A stretch of 8,748 bases of DNA. It comes from JAAYEB01 sp035306725 (GTDB taxonomy: Bacteria; Fibrobacterota; Chitinivibrionia; Chitinivibrionales; Chitinispirillaceae). Below, one piece after another: positions 6,795 to 8,748 of the stretch. Under the pieces are notes generated by a model that was given only the letters and a program-made list of their open reading frames with translations, was not told the origin of the DNA and did no database searches. Made by a program: the position numbers and the translations under genes. The DNA is taken from the NCBI GenBank assembly GCA_035306725.1, contig DATGNN010000420.1, positions 1 through 8,748 on the forward strand. The letters are read 5' to 3'. Each line of letters begins with the position of its first letter. Position 1 is the stretch's first letter.

Positions 6795-7370
6795 CTAGAA
6801 AAGAAGCCCAACCCGTCCTGTAAAGGTCATCGGCATACTTCCGTTAATATCCCTGAATAAAACATTCGCATTTGTTTCGATTTTAACCTCAATCGGAGCT
6901 TCACGTAAAAGGTGCAGGCCGAAAGTTCCGCTGACATCAAGCCCAAAAACATCGGTATTGGGTTCATGAGCATACCCCAACCCTGCACCGGCACCAAAGT
7001 AAGGCGCTATAGAAGTACGTGTAGGGTAGACGTTTGCACCTATAAGGGCAGATGCAAGAACTGAATTGTCAAAATCACTTGTAGCTTCAAGAACGCCTTT
7101 TGCTCCCAGGAAATTGTTTAATCTCCAGATTCTTCCTGCAAAAAGCTGATAGGCCAGATCGTTTGACACAAGGTTATCCAGTACACCTGCACCGGCGCCT
7201 GCATAAAAAGCATCAGGAGCACTGATCCCTGGAACAGCACCGTCCCTTGGAGCAGCACCGTTTCCTGATCTGGTACCATTACCGTTTTCAGTTGTACCGT
7301 TCTGATCGTACTGTGCGAATAAGCTTGTAACACCGAAAATCAGAATGAAAGCTGAAGTTAAAAGTCGCAT
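6795..7370 (-). CDS. Small outer-membrane beta-barrel protein with Asn/Gly-rich N-terminal linker
   Basis: A 191-residue exported protein. Residues 1-19 are a signal peptide (basic start, hydrophobic core, cleavage likely after SLFA before QYD). Residues about 23-50 are low-complexity, rich in N, G, T, A and P (for example ENGNGTRSGNG). From about 53 onward the sequence alternates polar and hydrophobic residues with Gly/aromatic-rich strands: AFYAGAGAGV, QLFAGRIWRL, LASALIGANVYP, IAPYFGAGAGLGYA, VSGTFGLHLL, VKIETNANVLF and TFTGRVGLLF. It ends in Phe, as expected for recognition by the BAM complex. This fits an eight-stranded OmpA-like or OmpW-like barrel (Pfam OMP_b-brl type). The specific function is unknown; porin, adhesin or structural roles are all possible. 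The start is fixed by the strong AGGAGGG just upstream. It is divergent from the beta-helix gene and convergent with the esterase. Confidence 0.82.
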   Translation of the reverse strand: MRLLTSAFILIFGVTSLFAQYDQNGTTENGNGTRSGNGAAPRDGAVPGISAPDAFYAGAGAGVLDNLVSNDLAYQLFAGRIWRLNNFLGAKGVLEATSDFDNSVLASALIGANVYPTRTSIAPYFGAGAGLGYAHEPNTDVFGLDVSGTFGLHLLREAPIEVKIETNANVLFRDINGSMPMTFTGRVGLLF

Positions 7371-7373
7371 AAA

Positions 7374-7380
7374 CCCTCCT
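7374..7380 (-). promoter_or_regulatory. Near-perfect Shine-Dalgarno of the barrel gene
   Basis: Read on the minus strand, AGGAGGG precedes TTT and then the ATG at 7370. It is by far the strongest ribosome binding site in the window, consistent with a highly expressed outer-membrane protein. Confidence 0.85.
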
Positions 7381-7514
7381 GTTTGTTTTGGTGAAACACT
7401 TTTCTGAGGATTAAGAATGCAAATCCTGTTCCGGAGAGCTCTGGTGTACCCCGTTATAAATGGGGCGGTTTATAGATTATTCTTTATTATCACTATCTGG
7501 GGCGGTCCCCACCG
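7381..7514 (-). ncRNA. Long structured 5' leader of the barrel gene (unassigned)
   Basis: If transcription starts about 7 bases after the predicted -10, the mRNA carries a leader of about 140 nt. It is GC-rich in patches, unlike its AT-rich surroundings. Near the 5' end, TGGGG-ACCG-CCCCA (7498-7511, minus strand) makes a hairpin. The overlapping CGGT-GGGG-ACCG (7503-7514) makes an alternative hairpin that excludes it. A second CCCC/GGGG hairpin lies at 7449-7465, and an 8-base palindrome AGAGCTCT at 7435-7442. The 9-mer ACCGCCCCA occurs twice (7461-7469 and 7498-7506). It matches no riboswitch I know by eye. A stabilising 5' stem, as on E. coli ompA mRNA, is one possible role. This is inference. 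Confidence 0.35.
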
Positions 7515-7520
7515 GAGCCA

Positions 7521-7549
7521 ACTTTAACCATTTTGTCATCTGCTGTCAA
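7521..7549 (-). promoter_or_regulatory. Sigma70-like promoter of the barrel gene
   Basis: On the minus strand, a perfect -35 box TTGACA (7544-7549) is followed after exactly 17 bases by TAAAGT (7521-7526), which matches four of six -10 consensus positions. It points at the barrel gene and predicts a start of transcription near 7514. Confidence 0.6.
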
Positions 7550-7564
7550 AAGACGATATGTCCT

Positions 7565-7588
7565 TATGTCTAAATCATTGACATAGAC
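7565..7588. promoter_or_regulatory. Palindromic site and TTGACA box in the divergent control region
   Basis: TATGTC (7565-7570) and GACATA (7580-7585) form an inverted repeat with a 9-base centre. GTCTA/TAGAC (7568-7572 and 7584-7588) is a second, overlapping pair. The region includes a perfect + strand TTGACA at 7578-7583, but the following sequence offers only a poor -10 (TACCTT at 7601-7606). It could be an operator or promoter for the beta-helix gene, located between the two divergent genes. Support is only by pattern. Confidence 0.3.
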
Positions 7589-7619
7589 TTAAATAAAAAT
7601 TACCTTATAACAGGTATTC

Positions 7620-7687
7620 ATTCGTGTAAAAAAATAAAAAATTCAGAATACTGTGATATTTAATTTTAAACTAATTCGTGTATAAAA
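7620..7687. repeat. Short direct repeat ATTCGTGTA upstream of the beta-helix gene
   Basis: ATTCGTGTAAAAA begins at 7620 and ATTCGTGTATAAAAG at 7674. Nine bases are identical and an A-rich run follows in both. The copies are 54 bases apart and upstream of the start at 7751. They could be paired activator sites or chance in AT-rich DNA. Confidence 0.25.
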
Positions 7688-7736
7688 GTTATCATACTAA
7701 TAATTGTCCCCCAAAAAAACACAGACTGTTTTCATG

Positions 7737-7742
7737 AAAGGA
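7737..7742 (+). promoter_or_regulatory. Ribosome binding site deciding the beta-helix start
   Basis: AAAGGA at 7737-7742 is 8 bases before the ATG at 7751. This supports the signal-peptide frame as the true start, although that frame is later broken. An upstream ATG at 7734 hits a stop within seven codons. Confidence 0.6.
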
Positions 7743-7750
7743 ATGGATCT

Positions 7751-8297
7751 ATGAAACCAGGACTAAAACAGAATTTTTTTGCTTTATTCATTATTTGCCT
7801 TGTAATTACAACTTTTGGTTCCACAATCACTGTATCAAAAAATGGGGCCCGGTCAGTTCAGTTCTGTTCAGGAAGCAGTTGATGCGGCAGAACCCGGCGA
7901 CCAAATAGTTATTCTTGATAGTGAAACCTATGAAGAACAGGTTACCATTGACAGTACAAAAAGTGGAATTACATTGAAATCACAAGCAGATCCGAAACCT
8001 GAAATTAGATGGCAAGACCGCAAACATATTCATCCCCTTGATGCAAACGATGTAATAAATGAAATAATCGATTACGATTGCAACGGAGCTTTGCGAATCC
8101 TTGGGACATCAGGGATTATTGTTGACGGTATTGCAGTGGATGGTGATGGACCATTCATTTTTGGGGCGAAAGAAGTCTGGGATCAAATAATTGATTTCCA
8201 GCATGGGAATGCAGCAATTACTATAAGCAGATCTGCTGATATAATAATTCGAAATTGTGAAACTAAAAATGCGTTTATAGGAATCTATAATAAATGA
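7751..8297 (+). pseudogene. Secreted right-handed beta-helix protein, N-terminal half, frameshifted
   Basis: The ATG at 7751 opens a signal peptide (MKPGLKQNFFALFIICLVITTFGSTITVSKNG) in a frame that stops at 7880-7882. The continuation, GPGQFSSVQEAVDAAEPGD, lies in the next frame (from about 7842 to the TGA at 8295-8297). Removing one G from the GGGG run at 7844-7847 joins the two as TVSKNGPGQFSSVQ, the usual opening of DUF1565/pectate-lyase-like beta-helix proteins. The rest shows short repeated strands, each one helix turn: DQIVILDSETYEEQVTI, SGITLKSQAD, LRILGTSGIIVDGIAV, AAITISRSADIIIRNCE. This fold is common in polysaccharide lyases and hydrolases; no catalytic residues can be assigned here. 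A TTG at 7815 or the ATG at 7842 would give a protein lacking a signal peptide, so I regard these as artefactual starts. A second shift near 8293 continues the gene in the following entry. Decay, phase variation and assembly error are all possible. Confidence 0.8.
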
Positions 8298-8748
8298 TGC
8301 TGCAATTGGAGGAATCGGTTCATTTGGTGTTAACCCTTCTGATGTAATGATCTCCCATGTTAGTAAATTCGGCAGCACGGGTAATCACCTGACTGAAGAG
8401 AACAGGATACACAACAATTCCTGGGGTCTTTTTCTTGAAACAATATGGGGGCTTGGTTCTGTTGTGCGTTACAACCTCTTTTTCGAAAACCATCATTATT
8501 CTGATGAATTCGCTCAAGAGGTTAAAAATTTTACAGATGAAGGAACTCACAATCCTGGCGGCGCTGTCCTTTTTAAAGATGATCTGATGAGTCCTGTTGC
8601 TATTTACAATAATACTTTTTGGCGAAACTTTATGAGATTCGCCTCTGTTTGGCAGTCAGGTGGACAGCATCTTGTATTTAATAATATCTATGGAACACCA
8701 TTCAGATATCTAACTGATTATTTCGATTTCCCAGTTGAAACAATGGTA
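8287..8748 (+). pseudogene. Beta-helix protein, C-terminal continuation after second frameshift, open at right edge
   Basis: A different frame from the preceding entry is open from 8281 to the end of the window and encodes the natural continuation. Deleting one A from AAA at 8292-8294 would read GIYNNDAAIGGIGSFG. Repeating beta-helix turns follow: DVMISHVSKFGSTGNH, NRIHNNSWGLFLETI, SVVRYNLFFENHHYSD, GGAVLFKDDLMSPVAIYNNTFWRNF, HLVFNNIYGTPFRYL. The N-x-(F/I) ladder pattern (YNNTF, FNNIY, YNLFF) is typical of PbH1 repeats. There is no ribosome binding site or suitable ATG at the junction, so it is not a separate gene. The C-terminus, which might carry a sorting domain, lies beyond the window. 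Confidence 0.75.

Overview
This is an AT-rich bacterial chromosomal window with six recognisable coding regions and one unrecognised partial ORF at the left edge. The secreted proteins suggest a member of the FCB group that degrades plant polymers, possibly Fibrobacterota/Chitinispirillia. They are a CE15-type glucuronoyl esterase with a long N-terminal beta-domain region, a small outer-membrane beta-barrel protein and a right-handed beta-helix protein. The taxonomic placement is inference from protein style only, because the window has no rRNA or other phylogenetic marker apart from rsmG.

Layout. Positions 1-388 hold the C-terminal part of an unrecognised, cysteine-rich ORF on the + strand, whose base composition is visibly richer in G+C than what follows. 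It converges on rsmG (442-1068, -), the 16S rRNA G527 methyltransferase. After a T-rich gap, two + strand genes lie close together: a small four-helix membrane protein of the phage-holin-4/YvlD type (1411-1746) and an aldo/keto reductase with a C-terminal cysteine-rich iron-sulfur region (1769-2779). They converge on a large DUF2079 membrane protein (2824-4470, -).

A roughly 370-base gap leads to the CE15 esterase (4841-6718, +). This gene is separated by a strong hairpin (6731-6779) from the convergent outer-membrane beta-barrel gene (6795-7370, -). That gene has a strong ribosome binding site, a good sigma70-like promoter (7521-7549) and a long leader with GC-rich hairpins. Divergent from it, a signal peptide at 7751 begins a secreted beta-helix protein. 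Its reading frame is broken twice by apparent single-base insertions (near 7847 and 8293), and it runs off the right edge.

How the genes fit together. The right half (4841-8748) looks like a cell-envelope and extracellular carbohydrate block. The left half is housekeeping and miscellaneous membrane or redox genes with no evident shared pathway. No tRNA, rRNA, CRISPR array, insertion sequence or complete mobile element was seen. I did not find a clear new multi-gene system. The points most worth a second look are the N-terminal architecture of the esterase, the structured leader of the barrel gene, and the double frameshift in the beta-helix gene.
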